A stretch of DNA of 64,000 bases, from assembly GCF_020881035.1 (NCBI RefSeq), contig NZ_JAJITC010000001.1, forward strand, positions 310,001 to 374,000. Direction: 5' to 3'. Under the pieces are notes generated by a model. The model was not told the origin of the DNA. It was given only the letters and a program-made list of their open reading frames with translations, and searched no databases. The translations under genes were made by a program, and so were the position numbers. Each line of letters starts with the position of its first letter. Position 1 is the stretch's first letter. Positions 54,762 to 63,854 of this stretch are shown in pieces. The DNA is from Paraburkholderia translucens. GTDB lineage: Bacteria > Pseudomonadota > Gammaproteobacteria > Burkholderiales > Burkholderiaceae.

Positions 54762-55415
54762 TCACCCCTCTTTGGTCAGGAGCTTGAACGCATGCTGCCA
54801 TTCGTTGCGCAGGAAGCCCGGCAGACACCACAACATGCACAGCGGTTCAAGCGCGCGTGCCGAGACGATGCTTCCGCAGTCGTAAGGCTCCCAGCCGAAC
54901 TCGCGGATGATCCCGGCGACGCTTGCCTTCGCCTGCTCGTCGTTGCCGCACAGGAACATGGTCGGCGTGCCTTGCGCAAACTGCGGATCCACCATCAGCG
55001 CATTGCCGACGCTGTTGAATGCCTTGACTACGTGGGTACGGGGAATCTGAGCTTGAATCTGCTCACCCGCTGATTCGTTCGGACCGGTCGTATATTTCAG
55101 CACGCCGTTGACCGGCGGCTCATCGGCGAGCGGATTGGTGGCGTCGATCAGCGTCTTGCCGGCAAGATTGTCCGCTCCCGCCAGCTCGATCACGTTTGCC
55201 GCGATGCGGCCGAGGACTGCCAGCGCCACGATGTCGCCGAAGCGGGCCGCCTCGTCGAACGTACCGGTCCTCGCGCCAGCATGATTGCGCGCCCATTCCT
55301 GCACGTCGGCCTTGTCGGGACTGCGCGTACCCAGCATCGCTTCGTGACCGTGCTTGAGGAAGCCTGCCGCCAGCGCGCGGCCGACGTCACCTGAACCCAA
55401 TACGCCAACTTTCAT
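54762..55415 (-). CDS. NADPH-dependent F420-reductase-like dehydrogenase
   Basis: A 217-residue Rossmann protein: MKVGVLGSGDVGRALAAGFL is the dinucleotide motif, with GTRSPDK at the specificity strand. It continues with the Npd/F420 family core (KTLIDATNPLADEPPVNGVL, VKAFNSVGNALMVDPQFAQG, FLCGNDEQAKA). In organisms without F420 these proteins reduce or oxidise small substrates with NADP. The start at 55415 has GGAGAG. A second, more distant relative lies 50 bases upstream on the same strand. Confidence 0.8.
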   Translation of the reverse strand: MKVGVLGSGDVGRALAAGFLKHGHEAMLGTRSPDKADVQEWARNHAGARTGTFDEAARFGDIVALAVLGRIAANVIELAGADNLAGKTLIDATNPLADEPPVNGVLKYTTGPNESAGEQIQAQIPRTHVVKAFNSVGNALMVDPQFAQGTPTMFLCGNDEQAKASVAGIIREFGWEPYDCGSIVSARALEPLCMLWCLPGFLRNEWQHAFKLLTKEG

Positions 55416-55465
55416 TTCATCCTCTCCTTCGCCGGCGATCGCCAGCGCCAATTTCGCGAGCAGGA

Positions 55466-56122
55466 TCACACGCCGTCGGTAGGGTTTCCTGCTGGGTCGC
55501 GCAATAACGAGAAGCCGATTCGCGTGCCAAACCCGCATGTGTAAGCGAGTTGTACGAGTAGCATGGCTGCAGGTTCAGTGTAGCGCGCAAGCGTGATGGG
55601 ACCGGCGTCGATCCGCTCGGCGCCGATGTCGTCGACCAGTTGACCGACGATCATCCGCGCATTCGCGTCGTCGCCGCAGACGAAGACGGCCGCACGTTTG
55701 CCGCCGACATGCACGTCCGGCGAGTGCAGCAGCTCAGCAAACGGCGGGATGGCCTTCACCACGGTTGCCCAGGGAGCCAGCTTCGCGATCTCTTCCGCGC
55801 CGGAGGTCGTCGTGCCGACAAGCAGGCCGCTCATGTCGGGCTTCAACGCATTCGTGCAGTCCCATAGGACCTTTCGTCCGGGTGGCGTGCCGGCTTGCGA
55901 GAGCGCCTCAGCCGCGGCGGTCCAGGGCGTCGCCAGCACCGCGACGTCCGCGAATCGCACCGCTTCGGCGACGCTGCCGGTCTGCGCACCCAGCGCTGCT
56001 GCCGTCGCCCGGAGCTTCGCCATGTCGAGACTGAAGCTCAGCATCACTGAATGCCCCTTGGCTACCAGATGCTTCGCGAGGCCCGTTCCGACATTCCCGG
56101 CCCCGATGATTCCGATTTTCAT
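55466..56122 (-). CDS. NADPH-dependent F420-reductase-like dehydrogenase (second)
   Basis: A 218-residue relative of the downstream gene: MKIGIIGAGNVGTGLAKHLV, VAVLATPWTAAAEALSQAGT, VLWDCTNALKPDMSGLLVGT, and AAVFVCGDDANARMIVGQLV. The ATG at 56122 is preferred over an upstream TTG because GGAGG is best placed for it. It lies 22 bases after the aldehyde dehydrogenase gene. The two reductases are divergent enough to have different substrates. No F420 biosynthesis gene is present. Confidence 0.78.
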   Translation of the reverse strand: MKIGIIGAGNVGTGLAKHLVAKGHSVMLSFSLDMAKLRATAAALGAQTGSVAEAVRFADVAVLATPWTAAAEALSQAGTPPGRKVLWDCTNALKPDMSGLLVGTTTSGAEEIAKLAPWATVVKAIPPFAELLHSPDVHVGGKRAAVFVCGDDANARMIVGQLVDDIGAERIDAGPITLARYTEPAAMLLVQLAYTCGFGTRIGFSLLRDPAGNPTDGV

Positions 56123-56144
56123 GGTCAAGCCTCCTCATGTAGCG

Positions 56145-57638
56145 TCAGGCCTGCGCGATGTTTGCCCAGATGGTCTTGTATTGCGTATAGCTCTCGAGCG
56201 CTTCGGCACCTTGCTCGCGTCCGTAGCCGGACATCTTGTAGCCGCCGAACGGTCCGTTCGGGTGGTACTTGTGCCACGTGTTGATCCAGACCGTGCCCGC
56301 GTCGATGCGATCGGCGAGCCGCAACGCGCGCGCCAGATCGCGCGTCTGAATGCCCGAGGCGAGACCGTACGGTGTGTCGTTAGCGATGCGCACGGCCTCC
56401 TCCTCGCCCTCGAACGGAATGATGGGCAGCACCGGACCGAAGATCTCCTCGCGGCTGATGACCAGATCGCTTGTCGCATCCGCGAACACCGTGGGTTCGA
56501 TGAAGAGTCCTTTACCGTCGATACTGCGGGTGCCGCCACCGGCCACGAGGCGGGCTTTCGATGACTTGCCGGCGTCGATGTACCGCTGCACCTTGTCGAA
56601 TTCCGCTCTCGACGCAATCGGCCCGACCTGGGTGCGCGGATCGAGCGGATCGCCCAGCACGGCGGCCTGCGCCATTCGCGCGAGCTTTTCGACGACCTCG
56701 TCGTAGACCGGCCGCTCCACGAGCAGCCGCGAACCGGCCACGCAGACTTCACCCTTGTTCCAGAAGATGCCCCAGAAGGCCGTCCGGACCGCCGCGTCCA
56801 CATCGGCGTCAGCGAAGACGAGGTTCGGCGACTTGCCGCCGAGCTCCATCGTCGTGTGCTTGAGCGTGTCCGCGCCGTTGCGCATGATCGTCTGGCCGAC
56901 GGCGGTCGAGCCGGTAAAGGCGATCTTGTCGACCAGAGGATGCTTCACCAGCGCGTCGCCGAGCGATCCCCCGGGTCCCGTGATCAGGTTATAGACGCCT
57001 TCCGGCACCCCGGCATCGAGCATCACCTGGGCGAGCGCGAGCGCGGTGAGCGGTGTATCGGACGCCGGCTTGTGCACGACGGTGTTACCGGCTGCCAATG
57101 CCGGTGCGACCTTCGAACAGGTGAGCGCCAGCGGAAAATTGAAGGGCGTGATCGCTGCCACCACGCCAAGCGGTTCACGACGCGTGAGGATCCGCAGGTG
57201 CGGTTCGTATGACGTGCGATAGGCGCCTCCCATCGCATGCATCGCGCTTGCGCCGAAGAAGCGGAACAGCCCCGCGCAGTGGGGCATGATGATGTCGAGG
57301 AAATCACGGTACGGCATGCCCATATCCATCGATTCACGCAGCGCAAAATCTTCCGCGCGCTCTTCAAGCAGGTCGGCCACACGGAAGAGGATCTTTGCGC
57401 GCGCTTCATGATGCATGCGCGGCCAGGCGCCCGTTTCGAATGCCCTGCGTGCTGATTCGACCGCGGCGAAGGCGTCTGCCACAGTCGCCTTCGCGAACTC
57501 CGTGACCGTTTCTTCGGTGGTCGGATCGACACTCGAAAGCGTCGATCCATCGGATGCATCGCGCCACGTGCCGCCGATGAGAAGCTGACCGCGTGGCATG
57601 CGCTTGCGCCGCGGGAGCGTCGCCGATTCCTGGATCAT
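56145..57638 (-). CDS. Aldehyde dehydrogenase
   Basis: A 497-residue NAD(P)-dependent aldehyde dehydrogenase with full length and motifs: AAITPFNFPLALTCSKVAPA, cofactor region HKPASDTPLTALALAQVMLD, FTGSTAVGQTIM, catalytic Glu in TMELGGKSPNLVFAD, and catalytic Cys in NKGEVCVAGSR. It oxidises an aldehyde to an acid; the substrate is unknown. It heads the operon with the two F420-type reductases and the SnoaL-like protein and is divergent from a LysR regulator 102 bases away. Confidence 0.92.
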   Translation of the reverse strand: MIQESATLPRRKRMPRGQLLIGGTWRDASDGSTLSSVDPTTEETVTEFAKATVADAFAAVESARRAFETGAWPRMHHEARAKILFRVADLLEERAEDFALRESMDMGMPYRDFLDIIMPHCAGLFRFFGASAMHAMGGAYRTSYEPHLRILTRREPLGVVAAITPFNFPLALTCSKVAPALAAGNTVVHKPASDTPLTALALAQVMLDAGVPEGVYNLITGPGGSLGDALVKHPLVDKIAFTGSTAVGQTIMRNGADTLKHTTMELGGKSPNLVFADADVDAAVRTAFWGIFWNKGEVCVAGSRLLVERPVYDEVVEKLARMAQAAVLGDPLDPRTQVGPIASRAEFDKVQRYIDAGKSSKARLVAGGGTRSIDGKGLFIEPTVFADATSDLVISREEIFGPVLPIIPFEGEEEAVRIANDTPYGLASGIQTRDLARALRLADRIDAGTVWINTWHKYHPNGPFGGYKMSGYGREQGAEALESYTQYKTIWANIAQA

Positions 57639-57740
57639 GATCGACCTCCTGACTATTGCCCGGTGGAGGCCATTCTCGGCGCCGAGGCGGAGCTCGTCTA
57701 CGCTATCTGACGATGAAACAGTTGTGAGCGGAGGTGGAAG

Positions 57741-58733
57741 ATGAAAGCGGACGCAGCCGGTTCGATCGACCTCTTGAGGTCATTGAAAACATTTGCGGCG
57801 ACAGTCGAGCTGGCGAATTTTTCGGCCGCCGGCCGCCAGCTCGGGATCACACCCGGTGCGGTGAGCAAACAGGTCGGCATGCTCGAGGCGCGCGTCGGCT
57901 GCCGGCTGTTCCAGCGCAGTACGCGGCACCTGTCGGTAACCGAGCAAGGCAGGCGGCTCTACGCGATGGTGCTGCAGCCGACGCAACAGATCGAGGCAGC
58001 AATCGCGACGCTGTCGGCCGACGAGACGCAGTTGAGCGGACCCGTGAAGGTATCGCTGCCGATCGCATTCAGTCGCGTTGCGCTACTGCCCGTGCTGGGT
58101 CGGTTCAGAGAGCGCTTTCCCCAGATCGAGCTCGACCTGCGTTTCGAGAATCGCCGCGTGGATCTGATTTCGGAAGGCTATGACTGTGCGATCGGTCAGC
58201 TCAAGGATACGGATTCGAGTGTCGTCGCCAGAACGCTCGCGCCGTTGACGCTGATTCTGTGCGCGGCACCGGCATACCTCGAACGGCAAGGCACCCCCGC
58301 CTCAGTCAAAGAGCTGGAGCACCACGAAGTCATTTCGTTTCGTTCACCGAATTCCGGCCGAATCCAGATCTGGAAGTTTCAGGTGCGCAACAGGGAAGTC
58401 GTCTTTCAGCCTCACTCCCAGCTTGTGGTGACGGATACCGAGGCCTTGACCGAACTCGCCGTTGCGGGTTGTGGCATCGCGCTGTTGGGCGCACATCACG
58501 CCGCTCCGTTGATCGACGCCGGCAGACTGAAGCACGTGCTGCCGGGATGCGCCGAGCGACGCAGCGACATCTGCATCTATTACCCCGCGCGCAGGCATTT
58601 GCCGCCGCGAGTCTCGGCATTCGTCGAGTTCGTCGTGACGCAAGTGCGGGACAGCGAAACAGTCAAGCGCGCGATGGCGATCGGACGGCGGCGGCGGCTG
58701 GCCCCACAGGCGGGAACACAGGCCGGCGGGTAG
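57741..58733 (+). CDS. LysR family regulator
   Basis: A 330-residue LysR-type regulator: winged helix-turn-helix about 10-70 (FAATVELANFSAAGRQLGIT, PGAVSKQVGMLEARVGCRLF, QRSTRHLSVTEQGRRLYAMV) and effector domain (LDLRFENRRVDLISEGYDCA, VAGCGIALLGAHHAAPLIDA). It belongs to the AaeR/DmlR-like group. The divergent position to the aldehyde dehydrogenase operon suggests it controls that operon. The last 25 residues are basic and variable. Confidence 0.9.
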   Translation: MKADAAGSIDLLRSLKTFAATVELANFSAAGRQLGITPGAVSKQVGMLEARVGCRLFQRSTRHLSVTEQGRRLYAMVLQPTQQIEAAIATLSADETQLSGPVKVSLPIAFSRVALLPVLGRFRERFPQIELDLRFENRRVDLISEGYDCAIGQLKDTDSSVVARTLAPLTLILCAAPAYLERQGTPASVKELEHHEVISFRSPNSGRIQIWKFQVRNREVVFQPHSQLVVTDTEALTELAVAGCGIALLGAHHAAPLIDAGRLKHVLPGCAERRSDICIYYPARRHLPPRVSAFVEFVVTQVRDSETVKRAMAIGRRRRLAPQAGTQAGG

Positions 58734-59026
58734 GTCGCCGCGTCGGTTGCGGACCGCGGGAGCAGGATGACGTATGCCGTACGCGCGTCGGCCGCTATCG
58801 GATCGGCCGCCAGCCGCACGTGGCGATGCTCCGCCCAACCCAACGACTGCGAACATTCGCGCGCCTCGGCATACCGCGTGAAGCAGATCGACACGTCATT
58901 GCGCCCTTCAGACTCGCCCGGCTCACGAGGTCGAGGCAGACTTTTTGGAGTCGAACGGGAATATTCGAAGCGCACCGGTCGTTTAGCCTGCGGCGGTTTT
59001 TCGCCAGTCAGCCGAGGAGGGAAGTT

Positions 59027-60178
59027 ATGTCTCAGATCTCGTGGGGTCTCAAAGCGGCAGCCGTGATTGTCCTCGCCGCCAATTTCACAATCGGGCATGC
59101 CGCAGCCGAGGATGCTTACGTTGTCAAACCACTCGTGTCCAACGTGGCAGGCGCTGCCCCGAAGGTCGACGGGGTACTGCAGAACGCCTGGGGTATTGCC
59201 TTTAGTCCGGCAGGCAGTCCATTCTGGGTCAACGATAATGCAGCGGGCTGCTCTACGCTGTATGACGGCGAGGGGACAAAGGTGGCGCTGCAGGTCTCCA
59301 TTCCGCTACCGGGCAACGTCATACCGGCCGGCGCCTGTCGTCCCGTTTATCCTAACAATCCACCGAATCCCACGCCCGCAGCGCCGACCGGGATCGTATG
59401 GAATCCATCGTCAGCCTTTCTCGTGCCAGGTACGAAGATCCCGGCGCTATTCATCTTCGCCACCGAAGACGGCACGATTTCCGCTTGGGCCATCGGATTG
59501 AATCCGGCGAACAACGCCGTGATGGCAGTCGATAACTCGTCCAATCCCTCCGCCGTCAACGGGGCCGTCTATAAGGGCCTGGTCTTCGGAGTGAACGCGA
59601 AAGGAGGATTCCTGTTTGCGACGAACTTCCGCTCGGGCCAGATCGACGTATTCGGGCCGAACGGTTCGAACGGCATGTTCACGCCCGCGACGACGGATGG
59701 CGGCTTCGCCGACCCGAACATCCCAGCCGGCTACGCCCCGTTCGGTATCGCGAACATCGATGGGGACCTGTTCGTCACCTATGCGCAGCAGGACAGTAAG
59801 AAGCACGACGATGTTGCAGGCCGCGGTCATGGATTCGTCGATGTATTCGATACCGACGGCCACCTGCTGCGCCGCTTTGCGAGCCAGGGACCGCTCGACT
59901 CGCCGTGGGGCGTCACGCGCGCATCGTTTGCGTTCGGGCGCTTCAGCGGCAAGATCCTCGTAGGCAACTTCGGCAATGGCCGGATCAATGTCTTCGACAA
60001 TGACGGCAGGTTCGTCGATCAACTGGAGAATGAGTCCGGCAATCCACTGGCTATCGACGGCCTGTGGACTCTGACACTGGGTGGCGGCCGCAATTCGAGT
60101 CCGGACACGCTGTACTTCTCGGCAGGTCCTAACAAGGAGACCAACGGGCTCTTCGGCATCATCGCTCCAGTCAAGTGA
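59027..60178 (+). CDS. TIGR03118 family secreted beta-propeller protein
   Basis: A 383-residue exported protein with a signal peptide ending near IGHAAAEDA (about 28). The family pattern is clear: LQNAWGIAFSPAGSPFWVND, TGIVWNPSSAFLVPG, FATNFRSGQIDVFGPNG, SPWGVTRASFAFGRFSGKIL, FGNGRINVFDNDGRFVDQLE. It is an NHL-like propeller of unknown function. The ATG at 59027 follows GAGGAGG; a long upstream open frame overlaps the LysR gene and is not coding. A pair of strong hairpins follows the stop. Confidence 0.85.
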   Translation: MSQISWGLKAAAVIVLAANFTIGHAAAEDAYVVKPLVSNVAGAAPKVDGVLQNAWGIAFSPAGSPFWVNDNAAGCSTLYDGEGTKVALQVSIPLPGNVIPAGACRPVYPNNPPNPTPAAPTGIVWNPSSAFLVPGTKIPALFIFATEDGTISAWAIGLNPANNAVMAVDNSSNPSAVNGAVYKGLVFGVNAKGGFLFATNFRSGQIDVFGPNGSNGMFTPATTDGGFADPNIPAGYAPFGIANIDGDLFVTYAQQDSKKHDDVAGRGHGFVDVFDTDGHLLRRFASQGPLDSPWGVTRASFAFGRFSGKILVGNFGNGRINVFDNDGRFVDQLENESGNPLAIDGLWTLTLGGGRNSSPDTLYFSAGPNKETNGLFGIIAPVK

Positions 60179-60225
60179 CTGCTGGCGGCGAGCGTCGGCT
60201 CAGAACGTGCTATAGCCGCCAGCAG
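60179..60225. terminator. Long-loop inverted repeat after TIGR03118 gene
   Basis: CTGCTGGCGGC (60179-60189) pairs perfectly with GCCGCCAGCAG (60215-60225); the 25-base loop is longer than in classical terminators. It begins directly after the stop codon and lies between convergent genes. Confidence 0.5.
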
Positions 60226-60237
60226 GCCCCCACCGCA

Positions 60238-60269
60238 GCCGGTCGCGAAACCCGCCAGACGCGACCGGC
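60238..60269. terminator. Second hairpin between convergent genes
   Basis: GCCGGTCGCG (60238-60247) pairs perfectly with CGCGACCGGC (60260-60269) over a 12-base loop. Together with the previous hairpin it can separate the convergent TIGR03118 and BON transcripts; neither has a T-run. Confidence 0.55.
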
Positions 60270-60319
60270 TCCCGGCGGGCGCCGCATCTGGGGGCTGGGG
60301 CATTGTCGCGTGACGTCGC

Positions 60320-60694
60320 TTAACGGCTGTTTCGCAAGCTCAACTGATTCGACACCGACCGGACTCCGCGCACTGAACTTGCCGCGTCGCCAGCGAGCGC
60401 GATCTGCCTGCGCTCCGGTACCCATCCCGTGAGCGTAACGACGCCGAGGCGCGCTCTGACGCGAATCCCGGAAGCATCCAGATTCGGCGTGCGCCTGAGG
60501 GCGCTGCGCACGTCACGGGTTACCGCGCCATCCGGCCTGTTCTGAAGCCGCGATGTCGAGTCAGCCACCCTTTGCACAGTCGCGCCGGCCTCGGTGTCCA
60601 CGTCCGTTTGCGCGCTTGCATGGATCGAGCCACTACTGATGATGACCAGAGCCAGGATCGCGCCGGTTTTATTGCTCGCACCGTTCACGTTCAT
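60320..60694 (-). CDS. BON-domain exported protein
   Basis: A 124-residue protein with a signal peptide (about 1-28, ending IHASAQT). One BON domain follows (about 50-122: VTRDVRSALRRTPNLDASGI, RVRARLGVVTLTGWVPERRQ, AASSVRGVRSVSNQLSLR), a periplasmic fold that binds phospholipids or peptidoglycan-linked partners. The start at 60694 is supported by GAGGGGAGC. Convergent with the TIGR03118 gene. Confidence 0.85.
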   Translation of the reverse strand: MNVNGASNKTGAILALVIISSGSIHASAQTDVDTEAGATVQRVADSTSRLQNRPDGAVTRDVRSALRRTPNLDASGIRVRARLGVVTLTGWVPERRQIALAGDAASSVRGVRSVSNQLSLRNSR

Positions 60695-60998
60695 GCTCCC
60701 CCTCTGCAAAGGACGAAAGACCGATCGGTTCGCCATCGCGAACGAGCGCCCCCCGGGACGCGCAACGGCGCAACGCCTGCGCCCAGGAGCAGCGAGCGCA
60801 GGCGGAGAAAGCCTGAATCATGGCGGCAAGAATCGATCCAATACCGATTCACCCTCATTGAATTTTGCCCCGCTGCGAACGTGGCCGGGCCGCAGCGACT
60901 TCTTCGTGGCCGCAAGGTGATCCGCCAGTTTACGCCCCCCATCGAGTGTGCAAGTATCCTTGCCAAGGTGTATCCCGCCCATCCTTGCGAGGTCCCAC

Positions 60999-62306
60999 AT
61001 GGCCTGGAAACTTTGGAAAACCGAGAAGCGGCAGGACGATACGCGCAACTGGCCGAGCGGCACGTACGAGTCGTTGAAACAGCTGCTGGATATGTACCTG
61101 AGCAGCGACTCTGCACCATTTGCGAACTGGGCCGCCCCCGGCATTACCTTCCCCGCCGAAGTCGAAGCGCTTGCCCGAAACGGGGTCCGGGGATATCAGC
61201 TTGCCCTCTGGTTCTGGCTTTTTGCTGAGAAGCACGGCTCTATCGCGGCAAAAATGGCGCGTGAATCTTTTTGCCTGCTGGCGGACGCCGTGCAGGCATC
61301 ATCCGGCGACAGGATCGACGCGCTCCTCGAACTCGAAAACCGCCTCGCGCATTCTCTCGAAGCGCTTTCCGCTCAACAGTGCACGTTTCGGCTAGAAGGT
61401 CTGTCCGTGGAGCTACCGACTGAGTTTTTCCTGGCTACGGGTCTGCTACGGCTCGCACCGGACTCGCCTTATGCCGGAAACGAGAGCGCCGGTCTGCAAG
61501 GTAACGACTTCAAGCTGGCCGATTGTTTTCGCCATGCAACCGAGGAGGGACTGTCGATCTTCCGGCCGATGATCGACGCGGTCGACTTCGACGCAAAATC
61601 GCTGCCCAACTGGAAGTGGAGCGCTCATCCTGGCGCAGCCGAGCGGCATCTGCAACGACGTCACAACAATCCGCTGTTTCCCCTGCATCGCCAGCTGGTG
61701 ACGGCCCACGAGGTCTTTGAAGCACGTCTTGCCGACGCCCAGTCGCTTCAGGACATCCGCAGCGCGCTCAATGAAACTAGCCGCTCGTTCTCCGCGACGA
61801 CCGAACTGCCATTGAACTGGCAGTCCTTCCTCGAAGGATACCGGGACCACGTGGACAGACTGGATGAGCGTCGCCTCGTCGCGGGCGGACAGAGCACGTC
61901 CCTCGCAGAGGCAATCGGAAAATTGCGCAGCGACATTCTCACGACCTGGCGTGCTTCGATTCACAAGAACCCGCACAGTCTCGCCACGCTGGAGCAGGAA
62001 GAAGCGAAACGGGCCGCGCGCCGGACGTTGCTGTATGAATGCCACTGGACCGCACAGCTATTGGGTCACGGGTCCGCAATTCCGCCGGAAGAGATCGTTC
62101 CCGCCCTGCTGAGCGAGTCCGTCCCCGAACTGGAAAAGGCAGTGGCCGGCTTGCAAAGCGAACCGCGGCTGCACGAGACGCTGGCGCAGTGTCGCGCAAC
62201 CGCGCATCGGCTTGTCAACGAGCTTCGCGCGGCGGGTCACCCTCTTCCCGAGATCGACGACAAGCTCCGCATTCTGGATGGTGCGCCCGGGAAGTTACCG
62301 GACTGA
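60999..62306 (+). CDS. Unrecognised 435-residue soluble helical protein
   Basis: A full-length, clearly coding gene with no recognised family. The 435 residues have no signal peptide or membrane segment. Features are an N-terminal MAWKLWKTEKRQDDTRNWPS, several Trp-rich stretches (YQLALWFWLFAEKHG, PNWKWSAHPGAAERHLQRRH) and a long helical C-terminal half with coiled-coil potential (PELEKAVAGLQSEPRLHETL). The start at 60999 follows GCGAGG. It lies 60 bases upstream of a 109-residue partner gene, also unknown. Confidence 0.7.
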   Translation: MAWKLWKTEKRQDDTRNWPSGTYESLKQLLDMYLSSDSAPFANWAAPGITFPAEVEALARNGVRGYQLALWFWLFAEKHGSIAAKMARESFCLLADAVQASSGDRIDALLELENRLAHSLEALSAQQCTFRLEGLSVELPTEFFLATGLLRLAPDSPYAGNESAGLQGNDFKLADCFRHATEEGLSIFRPMIDAVDFDAKSLPNWKWSAHPGAAERHLQRRHNNPLFPLHRQLVTAHEVFEARLADAQSLQDIRSALNETSRSFSATTELPLNWQSFLEGYRDHVDRLDERRLVAGGQSTSLAEAIGKLRSDILTTWRASIHKNPHSLATLEQEEAKRAARRTLLYECHWTAQLLGHGSAIPPEEIVPALLSESVPELEKAVAGLQSEPRLHETLAQCRATAHRLVNELRAAGHPLPEIDDKLRILDGAPGKLPD

Positions 62307-62366
62307 TCATCTTCGCGGTGTCCCAGGTCTTGTCACCTTTGCCTTGCACGACTACAAAGGCCACTT

Positions 62367-62696
62367 ATGAATTCATCCTCTCGCGATCCTCTCGATCCTG
62401 CCGCAGCGGCGGCGTCGACGCTGTCAGAATATCTGGAGCTTTCGCTAGACCAGGGAAAGAGCCTGATTCTGGTTCGCTCTCAAGGCGGAAAGAGCGATGT
62501 CTACCTCGGTGAGCCCGGCGAGCCGGATGCAGGCTTGACAAGCTGCGCGGCAATTCAGAACGCGGTGGTCCACGCGATCCTGGAGTCCACGCGGTCGGGA
62601 ATGAACGAACTGGTCATTGACGGACAGACCTACCGTTTCGTTCGGACCTTCGCACAAGTTGCCGAGCACGGCGCCATCGTTTTTACGCCTGCGTAG
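62367..62696 (+). CDS. Unrecognised 109-residue protein
   Basis: A small soluble protein with an acidic helical start (STLSEYLELSLDQGKSLILV) and a beta-like second half (ELVIDGQTYRFVRTFAQVAE). No cysteine or histidine cluster suggests chemistry. It follows the 435-residue gene by 60 bases on the same strand and probably belongs to one transcript. It converges with the GntR gene, 16 bases away. Confidence 0.65.
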   Translation: MNSSSRDPLDPAAAAASTLSEYLELSLDQGKSLILVRSQGGKSDVYLGEPGEPDAGLTSCAAIQNAVVHAILESTRSGMNELVIDGQTYRFVRTFAQVAEHGAIVFTPA

Positions 62697-62712
62697 ACAG
62701 CCGGAACATGAG

Positions 62713-63441
62713 TCAACGCCAGGCCTGCGTGAACTCACCGATCACGCGCGCAAGATGCGCCTGCATCGCCGTGCGCGCAGCGCTCGCATCGCGGGTCATG
62801 ATCGCCGCAAAGATGCGCTGATGGTCGTTCTGCGAAGCCGCCCGCAACGCGGGGGTATGGAAGTGCTCCTCGATCTTTTTCCACAGCGGGTCGGCGCGGG
62901 AGTTGTCCCACATCGCTGTCACTACGAGCACGAGCATTTCGTTTCCCGTCGCGCGTGCAATCGCCAGATGAAAATCTCGGTCGGCGGCCTCGTTCGCGGC
63001 CTTGTCGTCCATGTTTTCGCACATCGCGCGCAACGCGCCGAAGAGCCGGTCGAGGTCCGAATCCTTGCGTTCGGCAGCGGCGAGCGCCGCGATCCCGCTT
63101 TCGATGACCGAGCGCGCGCGCAGCGTCTCGATCGGGCCCGGTCCGCGCGGCAGTTTGAACATGGCGGCGCTCGCCTGCGCTGCTTGGGCCACATAGATGC
63201 CAGACCCGACACGGACCTCAACCACGCCCTGCACTTCAAGCGCGATGATCGCCTCCCTGACCTGCGTGCGGCTCACGCCAAAACGCTCGGCGAGCGTGCG
63301 CTCGGAAGGCAGGCGCGCACCCGGCCCGACGTCGCCGGCCGCGATTAGCTTGTGGATCTGTTTCGCGAGCCCGACGTAGGAACGGTCGGTCGTGTCCGCA
63401 TCGGCGGCGCGGCCGGCTAACGTGTGCGAAAGATCGGTCAT
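62713..63441 (-). CDS. GntR family regulator, FadR (FCD) subfamily
   Basis: A 242-residue regulator: winged helix (about 22-90, LAKQIHKLIAAGDVGPGARL, PSERTLAERFGVSRTQVREA, IIALEVQGVVEVRVGSGIYV) and an all-helical FCD ligand domain (about 105-240) with the metal-binding pattern DRDFHLAIARATGNEML, and HQRIFAAIMTRD. FCD regulators sense sugar acids or carboxylates. It is divergent from a sugar-binding protein gene, and three operator-like palindromes lie between them, so it very likely controls that importer and itself. Confidence 0.9.
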   Translation of the reverse strand: MTDLSHTLAGRAADADTTDRSYVGLAKQIHKLIAAGDVGPGARLPSERTLAERFGVSRTQVREAIIALEVQGVVEVRVGSGIYVAQAAQASAAMFKLPRGPGPIETLRARSVIESGIAALAAAERKDSDLDRLFGALRAMCENMDDKAANEAADRDFHLAIARATGNEMLVLVVTAMWDNSRADPLWKKIEEHFHTPALRAASQNDHQRIFAAIMTRDASAARTAMQAHLARVIGEFTQAWR

Positions 63442-63498
63442 CGAGGATTCCCGAAAGCGTCGAAGCCGCCCCGGAGCGGCGCCTCGAGTTCGCCAGAA

Positions 63499-63508
63499 TG
63501 GTACACCA
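63499..63508. promoter_or_regulatory. FadR-type operator candidate 1
   Basis: TGGT-AC-ACCA at 63499-63508 is a perfect palindrome of the TGGT-N-ACCA type bound by FCD-class GntR regulators, 58 bases upstream of the GntR start. Confidence 0.45.
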
Positions 63509-63606
63509 CTTGCCAGGTCACGCCGCCCCGCTCCGGCGCCGCCCGTCTTTCGCCATCGAGCCGGCACGGCCGGGGTTTCAGCCCGCTCGCGGCCGCCCGT
63601 GACGCC

Positions 63607-63618
63607 GTGGTAAACCAC
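63607..63618. promoter_or_regulatory. FadR-type operator candidate 2
   Basis: GTGGT-AA-ACCAC at 63607-63618 is a perfect 12-base palindrome with the same half sites as candidate 1. Confidence 0.5.
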
Positions 63619-63631
63619 TATCGCGCACACA

Positions 63632-63643
63632 TTGGTATGCCAG
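63632..63643. promoter_or_regulatory. FadR-type operator candidate 3
   Basis: TTGGTATGCCAG at 63632-63643 carries the same TGG-N4-CCA core, one base short of a fully symmetric TTGGTATGCCAA, 14 bases beyond candidate 2. Confidence 0.4.
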
Positions 63644-63854
63644 TACTGTCAGACGTGAAGACGTTCGCACAGGCGCTTGCTTTGGCTTGCGGGCGGCGCC
63701 TTTGAAGAAGTCATTCCACTGCTTCGGCGAGTCCGAGCCAGTCCCGCTGCAGCACATTCCGCAAGATTCCCTGCTTCACGCACAGATCTCGGTGATCCAC
63801 CACCGCCATGTGCGCCGGCAATCGGTGAGTTCAATCCAACAAAAAGGAGACGAC

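Noticed and set aside
58259..59026. Upstream extension of the TIGR03118 frame
   Set aside because: It runs through the LysR gene in another frame; the signal peptide and ribosome site fix the start at 59027.
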